This document shows, piece after piece, positions 5,850-14,267 of a DNA stretch of 35,980 nt. The DNA comes from Candidatus Aenigmatarchaeota archaeon. Lineage in GTDB: Archaea; Aenigmatarchaeota; Aenigmatarchaeia; QMZP01; QMZT01. The notes beneath the pieces are model-generated. The model did no database searches. It had not been told where the DNA came from and worked only from the letters and a program-made list of their open reading frames with translations. Every line of letters starts with the position of its first letter. Position 1 is the stretch's first letter. Both the position numbers and the translations under genes were made by a program. The DNA lies in assembly GCA_011772645.1 (NCBI GenBank), contig WVZE01000020.1, positions 1 to 35,980 on the forward strand, in the 5' to 3' direction.

Positions 5850-7301
5850 ATGAAAAAGAAAAAATCCCAGAGGGAGGAGGTGGCGGAACTCAAGGTCTCG
5901 AAATCCAGGGATTTCTCTGAATGGTACAACCAGGTCGTCCAGAAAGCTGGTCTGGCGGATTACGCCCCCATAAGCGGGTGCATGATAATTCGCCCGTACG
6001 GTTTCGCTGTGTGGGAAAAAATTCAGGGATGGCTTGACAGGGAATTGAAAAGGACAGGAGTTGAGAACGCGTATTTCCCCATATTCATACCAGAACGTTT
6101 TCTTAAAAGAGAATCGGAACACTTCGAGGGGTTCGTCCCTGAAGTCGCCTGGATAGAGAAAATGGACGAGAACGAGGAGAGGTATGCGTTACGCCCGACA
6201 TCCGAAACCATAATGTATGACGCGTATTCAAAATGGATCAGGTCGTGGAGAGATCTCCCCCTGAGGATTAACCAGTGGAACAACATCGTGCGCTGGGAGG
6301 TGAAGGCAACGAGATTGTTTTTGAGGACGAGGGAGTTCCTGTGGCAGGAAGGTCATACCGTGCATTCCACGGGAAAGGAATGCGAGGAGGAAGTTCTTTT
6401 GAGAGCGGAGCAATATAAAAAACTGGTGGAGACCCGGCTGGCGATACCGGTTGTCATAGGGAAGAAATCAAAAAGCGAAACGTTCGCAGGAGCGCTTTAC
6501 ACCATCGCTCTAGAGGCCCTGATGCCTGACGGGAAGGGGCTGCAGATGGGGACTTCCCATAACCTGGGACAGCACTTCGCAAAGGTTTTCGGTATTCGCT
6601 TCCTCGACAGGGACGGGGAGAAAAAACATGCCTGGCAGACATCATGGGGGCTGTCAACCAGGACGATCGGAGCGCTCGCCATGGTCCACGGAGATGACAA
6701 GGGCTTGGTCCTCCCTCCGAGAATCGCTCCCATACAGGTTATCATTATCCCGATTTACGACAATAAAACGAAAGGGAAAGTCCTGAAGGAAGGGGGGAAA
6801 GTGAGAAGGAAACTGGAAGGCAAATTCGAAGTTCACCTCGATGACAGGGATTCGTATTCTCCCGGGTGGAAGTTCAATGAATGGGAACTGAAGGGCGTTC
6901 CCGTCCGCCTGGAGATCGGCCCGAAGGATATCCGGAAGAAGCAAGTGGTCCTCGTGAGGAGGGATAACGGGGTGAAGAAGCCCGTGAAAGAAAAGGGTTT
7001 GGTGAAAGAGCTGGAAAAGACTCTTGAAGCCGTACAGGAAAACCTGTTCAGCAAAGCGAGAAGTTTCCTTAATGCGAACACGAAGTATGCGAAAAACTTC
7101 AGGGAACTCGAAAGGCTGATCAAAAACAGGAAGATGGCGAGGGCGTACTGGTGCGGAAGCGAGAAATGCGAGGGGAAGATAAAGGAAAAGACAGGAGCCA
7201 CGATACGCTGCATAAAGGAAGAAAGCGCAAAGAAAGAGGGGAAATGCGCGGACTGCGGAAAACAATCAAAAACGATCGCTTATTTTGCGAAGGCCTATTG
7301 A
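5850..7301 (+). CDS. proS: Prolyl-tRNA synthetase
   Basis: Class II aminoacyl-tRNA synthetase that charges tRNA-Pro. The 483-residue length fits the archaeal/eukaryotic-type ProRS without the bacterial editing insertion. Motif 1 region is at ~40-65 (PYGFAVWEKIQ), then LRPTSE (~113-118), motif 2 around RWEVKATRLFLRTREFLWQEGHT (~145-170) and motif 3 near GTSHNLGQ and SWGLSTR. The C-terminal anticodon domain is followed by a zinc module with four Cys (CGSEKCEG, CADCGKQ) and the usual terminal Tyr. GGTGG stands seven bases before ATG. It diverges from the small membrane protein gene. Nothing unusual is seen. Confidence 0.97.
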   Translation: MKKKKSQREEVAELKVSKSRDFSEWYNQVVQKAGLADYAPISGCMIIRPYGFAVWEKIQGWLDRELKRTGVENAYFPIFIPERFLKRESEHFEGFVPEVAWIEKMDENEERYALRPTSETIMYDAYSKWIRSWRDLPLRINQWNNIVRWEVKATRLFLRTREFLWQEGHTVHSTGKECEEEVLLRAEQYKKLVETRLAIPVVIGKKSKSETFAGALYTIALEALMPDGKGLQMGTSHNLGQHFAKVFGIRFLDRDGEKKHAWQTSWGLSTRTIGALAMVHGDDKGLVLPPRIAPIQVIIIPIYDNKTKGKVLKEGGKVRRKLEGKFEVHLDDRDSYSPGWKFNEWELKGVPVRLEIGPKDIRKKQVVLVRRDNGVKKPVKEKGLVKELEKTLEAVQENLFSKARSFLNANTKYAKNFRELERLIKNRKMARAYWCGSEKCEGKIKEKTGATIRCIKEESAKKEGKCADCGKQSKTIAYFAKAY

Positions 7302-7336
7302 AAGGGATTTAAAATTTATTCGAAATTTAATAATCG

Positions 7337-8008
7337 ATGAAAAGAAGGGAATTTTTAAAATTATCTACTACAGGAACGGTGTTAAGCACCTTTATTATAC
7401 AACCCGACTTCAGGTACAGGGACGTTCTTAACAGAATATTCACAAAAACCATGGAGAACTATATTGATAAGGTCAAGGGAGAAGGAAGGTATAAAGAGGG
7501 CGAAAAGTTTATTGAATTTAATGTTGATTTGAGCAAAGAAGGGGTTCTTTACAGAGCAGGTGTCACGGATACGGATCAGAATTTGGAATTCAATCATTAC
7601 GTAGATTTTGGGTCTTTGAACAGTGTCCACTTCGTTGAAAACGATGGGTTATTTCACTATGCAGAAATATCATCGTCACCACCTACTCTCACAGATACTG
7701 GCATAAATACCATGGAACTTGGTATGAAATACGACAAGAATCATTTCAAAGAAATGGTCGGGGAACTCATGAAAAAGGAGATAAACGAGCAGGATGCTGT
7801 TTTTTCTATTTTACACAAAGTGAACCGCTACGTAAAGTACGGAAAAAGGTTAGATGGATTTGAAATAGTTATCCCATTAAAATTAGGTAAAGATATACCT
7901 ACAGATTCAGAAAGCAGGATTTTAGCCCTATACAAAACCTTTTCGGAACACTTTGGTGTGGATCCAAGGCTATCGGGCGTGGCCCGCAGTCAGGTTTATA
8001 ATATTTAA
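7337..8008 (+). CDS. Putative Tat-exported protein, unknown function
   Basis: A 223-residue protein whose first residues, MKRREFLKLSTTG, are a twin-arginine export signal followed by a hydrophobic segment, so folded export is likely. The mature part is soluble, mixed alpha/beta in character, with no Cys and no motif I recognise. It ends 36 nt before tRNA-Cys. An AT-rich element (TTTAATAA) just upstream of ATG suggests a leaderless or near-leaderless message. Base composition is visibly more AT-rich than proS, as for the J-domain gene beyond the tRNA, so both may be acquired. Confidence 0.7.
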   Translation: MKRREFLKLSTTGTVLSTFIIQPDFRYRDVLNRIFTKTMENYIDKVKGEGRYKEGEKFIEFNVDLSKEGVLYRAGVTDTDQNLEFNHYVDFGSLNSVHFVENDGLFHYAEISSSPPTLTDTGINTMELGMKYDKNHFKEMVGELMKKEINEQDAVFSILHKVNRYVKYGKRLDGFEIVIPLKLGKDIPTDSESRILALYKTFSEHFGVDPRLSGVARSQVYNI

Positions 8009-8079
8009 GCCAAAAATTAAAAGAATTGAAATAGCAAAGGAATGCGGAGGTAACCAAACGGCTAGGTGGCCGGCTGCAG

Positions 8080-8133
8080 CATTCGCTGCGAGGCACCGGT
8101 GTTATGAGACCTCATGGTCAGTGAATAGCAGAC
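8080..8133 (+). other. 54-nt anticodon-loop BHB intron of tRNA-Cys
   Basis: Central helix CTGC:GCAG with 5' bulge AGC and 3' bulge ACA; inner stem ATTCGCTG:CAGTGAAT (8 bp, one G-U) plus one extra A next to the core. Cuts AG^C and AC^A restore the loop CTGCAGA at 37/38. Confidence 0.9.
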
Positions 8134-8154
8134 ACCGGCATAAGTGGGTTCGAC

Positions 8155-8212
8155 AGACCCTTTTCCGAGAGCTAGCGCTTCCACAAAAGCGTCTACGGAA
8201 AAGTTTCGAAAG
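8155..8212 (+). other. 58-nt T-loop BHB intron of tRNA-Cys
   Basis: Outer helix GTGGG:CCCAC is the T stem. Central helix TTCG:CGAA has 5' bulge ACA and 3' bulge AGT. The inner stem includes CTTTTCCG:CGGAAAAG. Cuts AC^A and AG^T give T loop TTCGACT (site 59/60), the same site as in tRNA-Ala. Confidence 0.9.
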
Positions 8213-8225
8213 TCCCACCCTCCGC

Positions 8226-8276
8226 TTATTCGTATCTCAGGGCCTCGATGAGGCTCGGCCTTGCCGCCGGTATTGC
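8226..8276 (-). pseudogene. Remnant 3' end of an FtsX/MacB-like permease gene
   Basis: Read on the minus strand, this encodes AIPAARPSLIEALRYE followed by TAA, matching the end of the intact permease at 10035-11138 (ARQAAKLSPIEALRYE) at 11 of 16 positions. The bases CTTATTCGTATCTCAGGGC are identical at 8225-8243 and 10034-10052. The frame closes at a stop just upstream and no further permease sequence is visible, so only the last codons survive. Its stop codon touches the last base of tRNA-Cys. Confidence 0.7.
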
Positions 8277-8386
8277 AGTGATTCTTGTCCTGAAGCACTA
8301 CTGAAAAAAGGATTTGTATAAATTACCTACTCAACAATAGTATTTAAACGATATGTTTAAAAACAGACAATCAATTACAAATATAT

Positions 8387-9877
8387 ATGTTGTATGATGA
8401 AGATTACTGGAAATGTTTTGTGGATACTGGATTTGAATCTAGAGGTCCCCACAGTGATTTAAAAACACGGAATCTTGTGCTGCAGGAGATGCCTCAGACA
8501 AATGAAGAGGAAAGAATCCAGAGAATGCGTTCTCATATGCGTGAAGGTTTAGACTCAATGCTTGGCAGGAGTAGCAAAGAAAGGTATATATCTGATGCTG
8601 AGGCAGAGGAGATGTCACGCAAGATAAAAACAATAATTGAGGAAAAAGGACCTGCCTTCAGATATACACCTGAATTCTTTAAAACAATTGCAGATGAAAG
8701 AGTGCGAAGACAAGCTTACAAATCAATTGAGCTTACTGGAATTCCGAATGAAGAGGAAAAGGATATTTTGAAAAATCCCTTCAAATATCTTGGATTACCC
8801 AATACAACCACCTTTGACCAGATCAGAGCCGCATTTATATCTTACTCAAAAGTCTATCATCCTGATATTGTGAATCCCCAGAATAAGAGGCAGAGAGAAC
8901 TTATCTTCGGAATTAAACCATATAAATTAGAGAGTGGGGAGAATCTTGATGAATGGCTCAAGGAAATTGCAAAACAACATCCTCCAGAAACAAAGTCTGT
9001 AGGGGAATTGGATAAAATGACAGAAAAAGAGAGGGAAAATTATAGGAATGAGCACGAAGCCTATCATATTTTGGAGGAGAAATATGAAGCAGTCAAAACA
9101 GAGATGAGAGTTAGGGCTACAAAGAAAATGCAGATAATTACCAAAGCGTACAAAGCTGCAAAAGCACTATTCTCGGAACAGGTTACATCAGGTCTAGGAG
9201 GATTTGAATGGGAGAGGGTTATACAAAAATCAGATTTTTTACAAAGTTTAGGGGGTCCTGACTTTGACGGCTTTCAGTATGAGAGTCTTCCTCTTGAGGG
9301 GGAGGGAGAAATAAGAAGAGACGTTGGCAGATTTAACAGCAGCAGAGAGGTATATCTTGCATACGATTTTGGAGAGGTTTATCTTGGTGGACCAGACTAT
9401 ATGCAGAGGCTACCTTTAAAAAAGTTTTTTGCATGGGTTGAGTTGCGGCAGGGCAGAGAGCTAAGTCCTTTACTGCTTGATGATATTGTTGAGTATTATG
9501 AACTAAATGCTGACAAAGCTGAACAACTCAGAGTAATGATAATGAACAGGGAATCCCCAAATTTTATTGTTGATGCTCTTGATATCGAGGAAGTAGAAAA
9601 AACCCATCCAAATTATTTAAGATGGTTTGTTGAATTTGCACTGCTTGGTCCTGAATTTTCACACCTAGTAGGTCAGCGTGATGATGTCCAGTATAAGCTT
9701 GGTGTTGAATTTACAAAAGATGATGGTATGCTTTTGAAATACGTCACTCAAGAAAGTGAGTACAATTTTTGGTGCTGCGGGAAAATGAAGCAGACTGCTC
9801 ATTTTACGCCAGAAGATGTTAAGATGATGACTGTACTGGCTTATGGCCCATTGCTGAATCAGATGGAAAAAATTTAA
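8387..9877 (+). CDS. J-domain protein with an insertion in the J domain
   Basis: A 496-residue protein. Residues ~129-165 carry the first J-domain helices and the HPD motif (PFKYLGLPN, then VYHPDIV). Instead of the short usual linker, ~90 charged residues follow before a helix resembling the last J helix (KKMQIITKAYKAAKALFS, ~245-262). The first ~125 residues and the last ~230 match nothing I know. J domains stimulate Hsp70 (DnaK) ATPase, so partnership with an Hsp70 is implied, but no dnaK or grpE is nearby. GTTTAAAAA about 25 nt before ATG suggests a leaderless transcript. The gene is AT-rich and sits between tRNA-Cys with the permease remnant and the ABC operon, so horizontal gain is plausible. 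Confidence 0.75.
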   Translation: MLYDEDYWKCFVDTGFESRGPHSDLKTRNLVLQEMPQTNEEERIQRMRSHMREGLDSMLGRSSKERYISDAEAEEMSRKIKTIIEEKGPAFRYTPEFFKTIADERVRRQAYKSIELTGIPNEEEKDILKNPFKYLGLPNTTTFDQIRAAFISYSKVYHPDIVNPQNKRQRELIFGIKPYKLESGENLDEWLKEIAKQHPPETKSVGELDKMTEKERENYRNEHEAYHILEEKYEAVKTEMRVRATKKMQIITKAYKAAKALFSEQVTSGLGGFEWERVIQKSDFLQSLGGPDFDGFQYESLPLEGEGEIRRDVGRFNSSREVYLAYDFGEVYLGGPDYMQRLPLKKFFAWVELRQGRELSPLLLDDIVEYYELNADKAEQLRVMIMNRESPNFIVDALDIEEVEKTHPNYLRWFVEFALLGPEFSHLVGQRDDVQYKLGVEFTKDDGMLLKYVTQESEYNFWCCGKMKQTAHFTPEDVKMMTVLAYGPLLNQMEKI

Positions 9878-10034
9878 GATGTACCCGCTAGTGCAGAAAT
9901 TCTTATAATACTATCTTTTTGTTGTCTAATATATAGTCTCGCTACGCTCGGGATTTTATAGATAATGTAATTACTTAAATATTACTCGGAAAACTTTTGT
10001 TTTCCTGTGTCATATCTCGATGGCTTAAGTCGCC

Positions 10035-11138
10035 TTATTCGTATCTCAGGGCTTCTATCGGGCTAAGCTTAGCGGCCTGCCTGGCAGGGAGGATCCCTGA
10101 AACGATCCCTATAAAGGCAGCGAACAGGATTCCCTGTATCACGAGTCTTGGCGTTACCAGGGCGAGAGGTTGCATAAGGATCATGTTAATGTAGGAAGTA
10201 CCGCCAAAGCTCAGGATTATGCCCACTATCGCTCCTCCCACACTTATGGTCACGGCCTCCAAGAGTATCGCAAGCAAGACCTGCTTGTTCGTTGCCCCTA
10301 TCGCCTTCATGGTTCCTATATCCCTTCTCCTCTCGCGAACGGAAATGATCATCACGTTCATTATCACTATCCCCGAAATCAGGGCTGCAATGCTTCCAAG
10401 CGCGAAGGTCATCAGGTTCAACTGGCTCGTCATCTCACTAACCGAGTTCATGATGCTCTTGTCGCTCGCCGCCTGGATGTCATCGAAATCGTCGTTTATC
10501 GCCTGCTCTATGAAGTCCGCATCCGCCGGCGTCGAGGGCTGGATCATCATAATAGATATTTTTCCCTCGTTATCGGTGAGTTCCTGGAGGTCCTTCAAAG
10601 GCATGTTAACGGAATTATCCATACCGCTGTCTCCGGTTTCTTCCAGAATCCCCACTATTTCGTATTCCTTTTCATCCAGCTTTATCACGTCCCCTACCGA
10701 GTAATCGTTTTTTTCGGCGTAGCCGGTTCCTATTATTAACTCTTTTTGTCCCTCCTCGTAATCCCTTCCCTCGCCTACCTCAATCGTTACGCCTCTTATG
10801 ATGTTCTCGGTTCCCGGAGGGGTTCCAGTGATGCTGACACCGTCAACCGTTTCGAAAAGTATGGCAGCGACGTTTTCGACACCGGATATGCTCTCAACCT
10901 CTTCCACAAGATCCTCATCTATCTCGCTCTGCTGTATCATGAAACCGAAAACGCCCTTCTCAACAACGGTTACCAGACCGGAGGTGATTGCTATCTGGTC
11001 GTTCACGAAATAGGTTATGCCCTCTGAGAACGAGGAAACGCTCGTCACAAGAAATATCCCTATCATAACTCCGAGCATTGTCAAAACCGTTCGCAGTTTG
11101 TGCCTTCCGAATTCCCTTAACATCGCTTCCCACATCAT
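10035..11138 (-). CDS. ABC transporter permease, MacB/FtsX type (second permease)
   Basis: A 367-residue permease with the MacB/FtsX/LolC plan: a TM helix after the amphipathic start (REFGRHKLRTVLTMLGVMIGIF), a large extracytoplasmic domain (~residues 45-235), then three C-terminal TM helices (~243-265, 290-312, 330-350). The conserved RRRDIGTMKAIGATNKQVL loop contacts the ATPase, and the end is ARQAAKLSPIEALRYE. GGAAGGT precedes the ATGATG start. It lies 62 nt after the first permease and is the last gene of the operon. Likely half of a heterodimeric exporter or mechanotransmission transporter; the substrate cannot be told. Confidence 0.9.
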   Translation of the reverse strand: MMWEAMLREFGRHKLRTVLTMLGVMIGIFLVTSVSSFSEGITYFVNDQIAITSGLVTVVEKGVFGFMIQQSEIDEDLVEEVESISGVENVAAILFETVDGVSITGTPPGTENIIRGVTIEVGEGRDYEEGQKELIIGTGYAEKNDYSVGDVIKLDEKEYEIVGILEETGDSGMDNSVNMPLKDLQELTDNEGKISIMMIQPSTPADADFIEQAINDDFDDIQAASDKSIMNSVSEMTSQLNLMTFALGSIAALISGIVIMNVMIISVRERRRDIGTMKAIGATNKQVLLAILLEAVTISVGGAIVGIILSFGGTSYINMILMQPLALVTPRLVIQGILFAAFIGIVSGILPARQAAKLSPIEALRYE

Positions 11139-11200
11139 TTTGCATTACCTTCCTATTCTGTAAACTTATTCTGTCAGGCTTGCCCTGACTTTCCGTTCGT

Positions 11201-12325
11201 TTATCCCTCCCTTATCGCCTTTATCGGATCTGTTTTGACCGCTATCCAGGCCGGATACAGGCTTGATATAACCGTGAGCAAAACCCCGTAAGCGACCGCC
11301 CCTATCGCGAGGACAGGGGTTATGACTGCGAGATTAATACCCCCCAGCAAAACGTTGTTGAGCAGGTCAACGAAAAAGAATGAAATTCCGACCGCTAAAA
11401 CGCTGCTCGCAACTGATAACAGCAGTCCTTCCTGAAGTATCTGAATGAGGATCGTCCTCCTCAAAGCCCCTACAGCCTTCATTATCCCGAGCTGTCTTCT
11501 CCGTTCAAGGACAGAGGTGTACATGGTGATTATAATCCCTATCGCAGCAACAATTGAAGCGATAAAACCTATCCCGAAAGTCATTATGTTGAGCGTACCA
11601 GTCACCTCCTCCATCATCGAGAGGGCGTCTTCCATCGTCATCGCATCGAGATCGTCGTGCTCATCCTCTATGGTTTGCTTTATCTCTTCAACCAGCGTTA
11701 CGTCCTCTGGTTCTATTATTATCTGCGTTGCACCCCCTTCTGTTTCGTATATCTCATCCGCGTAATCGTAAGGCATGAGTATAACCAGGTCGTACGCTCC
11801 TGAGCCTTCCTCGAATATTCCCATAACCTCCACTTCCTTTTTGTTCAGGGTTATGTAGTCCCCCACAACAACATCCAGCATGCTTGCCGGAAGAAACCCA
11901 AGAGCTGCTCCCCTGTCTTCGTTTTCAGGCCATCCGCCTTCCTTGAATTCCAGGTTCTCCGCACCGAACATGTCAACGTTATCCATATCAAGACCGTCAA
12001 CCTCGAAAAATCCGCCAAATTGTCTGGCTATTATAGGAACAACTCTATCGACTCCGGATAAAGATTTTAGCTCCTCTAACGTATCGGCTTCAATATCCTC
12101 TATCTGGTATGCGCCACCCGGTCCGATCATTTCAGAAATTTCAAAGCTCTTCATAACAAAAACGTAGTCACTCCCAAGAATCCCGGAAGAGGCTATGAGC
12201 TCGTTCACCCCCGCGGATATCGAACCGAGAGAAACAATCGCGGTTATCGCTATGAATATCCCCAGGGCTGTCAGTATCGTCCGAACCTTGTGTTCCTTCA
12301 GGTCCTTCAAAGCGAGATCAAGCAT
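11201..12325 (-). CDS. ABC transporter permease, MacB/FtsX type (first permease)
   Basis: A 374-residue paralog of the downstream permease with the same plan: LKDLKEHKVRTILTALGIFI at the N-terminus, a large acidic extracytoplasmic domain (~45-240), the cytoplasmic coupling loop RRRQLGIMKAVGALRRTIL (~276-294), and three C-terminal TM helices. It begins five nt after the ATPase stop, so the genes are translationally coupled. The two permeases probably pair with a dimer of the ATPase. The extracytoplasmic domain contains IIARQFGGFFEVDGLDMDN, resembling the MacB periplasmic core domain. Confidence 0.9.
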   Translation of the reverse strand: MLDLALKDLKEHKVRTILTALGIFIAITAIVSLGSISAGVNELIASSGILGSDYVFVMKSFEISEMIGPGGAYQIEDIEADTLEELKSLSGVDRVVPIIARQFGGFFEVDGLDMDNVDMFGAENLEFKEGGWPENEDRGAALGFLPASMLDVVVGDYITLNKKEVEVMGIFEEGSGAYDLVILMPYDYADEIYETEGGATQIIIEPEDVTLVEEIKQTIEDEHDDLDAMTMEDALSMMEEVTGTLNIMTFGIGFIASIVAAIGIIITMYTSVLERRRQLGIMKAVGALRRTILIQILQEGLLLSVASSVLAVGISFFFVDLLNNVLLGGINLAVITPVLAIGAVAYGVLLTVISSLYPAWIAVKTDPIKAIREG

Positions 12326-12330
12326 AATTA

Positions 12331-13011
12331 TTAATTGACGATCTTTCCGTCCATTATCCTGATTTCCCTGTGCGCTCTTTTCGCGAGATTTATGTCGTGC
12401 GTAACGACAATTATGGTTTTTCCCGTTTTCTTGTGAAGGTTTTCGAGCAGTTCGAATATCTCCTTGCCCGACTTCGTATCCAGGTTCCCGGTAGGTTCAT
12501 CGGCAAGTATAGCGTCCGGATCATTAATCAGGGACCTGGCTATCGCGACCCTCTGCTGTTCGCCACCGGAAAGTTCGTTTGGTTTATGGGTGGTTCTTTC
12601 TCCCAGACCGACCTTTCTCAAAACTTCCTTTGCCTTCCTCTGGGATTCTCCTCTTCCGTGCCCGCCCAGCCTCAGGGGTAACGCGACGTTCTCTATCGCG
12701 GTCAAACCGGGTATCAGATTGTAGGCCTGGAATACAAAACCTATCTTTTCTCTCCTTATCCTTGCGAGCTCGTCATCATTCATTTCCGAGACCTTTCTCC
12801 CCTCGACAAACACCCCTCCCTTCGTTGGAGTGTCCAGACAGCCCATTATGTGCATAAGGGTGGATTTTCCGGAGCCCGAAGGTCCCAGGATCGCGACATA
12901 CTCCCCCTTCCTTATTTCGAGGGTCGCCCCTCTCAAGGCGTGTGTTTCCACTCCCTTCATCTCGTAAACTTTACAAACGTCCTGCAGTTCGAACATGATA
13001 TTTTTTTTCAT
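12331..13011 (-). CDS. ABC transporter ATP-binding protein (MacB/LolD type)
   Basis: A 226-residue ATPase with Walker A GPSGSGKST (~43-51), Q-loop FVFQAYNL, signature LSGGEQQR (~146-153), Walker B AILADEPTG (~167-175) and H-loop VTHDINLA. Length and sequence are typical of LolD/FtsE/MacB-N family ATPases that work with two-TM-bundle permeases. ATG codons occur at residues 1 and 6, so the start could be either. It is the first of three coupled transporter genes; the CARDB-like gene lies 40 nt upstream. Confidence 0.95.
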   Translation of the reverse strand: MKKNIMFELQDVCKVYEMKGVETHALRGATLEIRKGEYVAILGPSGSGKSTLMHIMGCLDTPTKGGVFVEGRKVSEMNDDELARIRREKIGFVFQAYNLIPGLTAIENVALPLRLGGHGRGESQRKAKEVLRKVGLGERTTHKPNELSGGEQQRVAIARSLINDPDAILADEPTGNLDTKSGKEIFELLENLHKKTGKTIIVVTHDINLAKRAHREIRIMDGKIVN

Positions 13012-13051
13012 AAGTCCACCCTACTTACAGCTGATAGCTAACGAAAAGAAC

Positions 13052-14206
13052 TTACTTTTTTCTTTTCCTGATTCTCCAAACATAGAAGGTTTCCAGAACC
13101 ACTATAACTATGAGGATAGCCGTTATTGTCGGGGAAACTCCCCCTCCTTGACCCTGGTCCTCCGCGTAAACCGACTGCTTTATGGAAACTGGTATTTCCC
13201 TGGTGAATTCGTTGTTGCTCTCGTCGAGGTACGTGATGTTAATTGCGGCTTCTCCGTAACTGAAGCCCTTGAAGCGAAGGGTCTTGTGCCTGGTTGGTTT
13301 CAATTCATTCGCTATCGCCGAATCCTTCACCTCACCTCCCTGGACAAGGCTGATCTTGAGGGCTTTCGCATTTCCTGTCCCTATGTTTTCGATGTCAACC
13401 TTGAAATCCGAATTGTCTATCTTTGCACTGAGAACCTCTATAACTGGCTGACCCTTGATGGGGACACCCACGCTGAACGTGGTTGATTGGAGCGTGTTGG
13501 TATCATCCCTGTAGGAAAGCGTTAATGTCGCGGGATACGTCCCGTACTCCGCATCATTACCTATGCTTATGTCGAAGAGCGCTTTCTCGCTGGAGCCGGG
13601 GTCGAGCTCTCCCATGTAGTAGGAACCGCCCGCAAGTACCGGAACTATGTAAGGCGAGCTGGAATTGAAAGTCGCCTCCATGTAGTGGACTCTTCCTGTT
13701 CCCACGTTTTTGATATCCACCTCGAACCTTACGGTATCCCCTGGTTCCACATCTTCTGGGTCGGTGTTGATGGAACTCAGTATGAGCTTGGGCGAACCCT
13801 GAACCCTCACAGAAACGCTCTTTTCAACTGTTATGTCAGGATCGGTCCCCTTGTAATATCTGAAATGAAGATCGTAATCGTTCGAAACAGCGGACTCGCT
13901 CACGTGGAGCTTATAGGTGCTCTTTATGCTGTCAGAAGCGCTTATCTTGGTGAAGGTTTTCGTTTCTGTCTCACCCAGCACCAGGGTGAAGGGATCCTCG
14001 GGCTCTATCTTCAGGACTATATCCGTCGCCTCGCTGTAGCCCGTATTCTGCAGTTCGATCTCGACGGTTACAATACCCCCGGGCTCAACGGGATAGGGAT
14101 TTTGCGAGGAAAGAACAACGTTAAGACTCGGTGCCGCCGCGTATGCGGTCTGCATTAAAAGGACTAAACCCAAAATTGTTACAAACATGAAAGATATTTT
14201 TTTCAT
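13052..14206 (-). CDS. Secreted, membrane-anchored CARDB-like adhesion/S-layer domain protein
   Basis: A 384-residue protein. Residues 1-24 are a Sec signal peptide (MKKISFMFVTILGLVLLMQ, then AYAAAP). The body has three repeated beta-sandwich domains of the CARDB/NEW3 (COG1361-like) kind, each opening with a phrase such as NPYPVEPGGIVTVEIELQNTG or PEDVEPGDTVRFEVDIKNVG. A C-terminal TM helix (ITAILIVIVVLETFYVW) followed by RIRKRKK anchors it with the domains outside. It takes the place that MacA or a lipoprotein partner holds in bacterial operons and may present or receive the exported substrate (inference). GGAGG and a TATA-like TATATAAAG upstream suggest its own promoter. Confidence 0.85.
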   Translation of the reverse strand: MKKISFMFVTILGLVLLMQTAYAAAPSLNVVLSSQNPYPVEPGGIVTVEIELQNTGYSEATDIVLKIEPEDPFTLVLGETETKTFTKISASDSIKSTYKLHVSESAVSNDYDLHFRYYKGTDPDITVEKSVSVRVQGSPKLILSSINTDPEDVEPGDTVRFEVDIKNVGTGRVHYMEATFNSSSPYIVPVLAGGSYYMGELDPGSSEKALFDISIGNDAEYGTYPATLTLSYRDDTNTLQSTTFSVGVPIKGQPVIEVLSAKIDNSDFKVDIENIGTGNAKALKISLVQGGEVKDSAIANELKPTRHKTLRFKGFSYGEAAINITYLDESNNEFTREIPVSIKQSVYAEDQGQGGGVSPTITAILIVIVVLETFYVWRIRKRKK

Positions 14207-14267
14207 ACCACCAACCTCCAGTTAGATATATAATTGGATATGTCTTTATATACTTTTTGTATTTCCA

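Larger units (their letters stand above)
8044..8226 (+). tRNA. tRNA-Cys (anticodon GCA) with two introns
   Basis: Acceptor GCGGAGG:CCTCCGC with discriminator U73, as expected for tRNA-Cys. The D arm includes AACGGCTA. Anticodon stem GCCGG:CCGGC has loop CTGCAGA after splicing, and T arm is GTGGG-TTCGACT-CCCAC. Exons are 8044-8079, 8134-8154 and 8213-8226 (71 nt). Introns are in the anticodon loop (37/38, 54 nt) and T loop (59/60, 58 nt). A TATA-like ATATTTAA lies near 8002-8010. The ORF-track entries over it are shadows. Confidence 0.93.

Noticed and set aside
6654-7265. 203-codon antisense ORF over proS
   Set aside because: It mirrors the proS reading frame and has no start signal or recognisable domain.
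8225-10052. Direct repeat CTTATTCGTATCTCAGGGC as att sites of an integrative element
   Set aside because: The sequence beyond 19 bp diverges like paralogous permease 3' ends, and no integrase lies between the copies; conserved coding of ALRYE and stop explains most of the identity.
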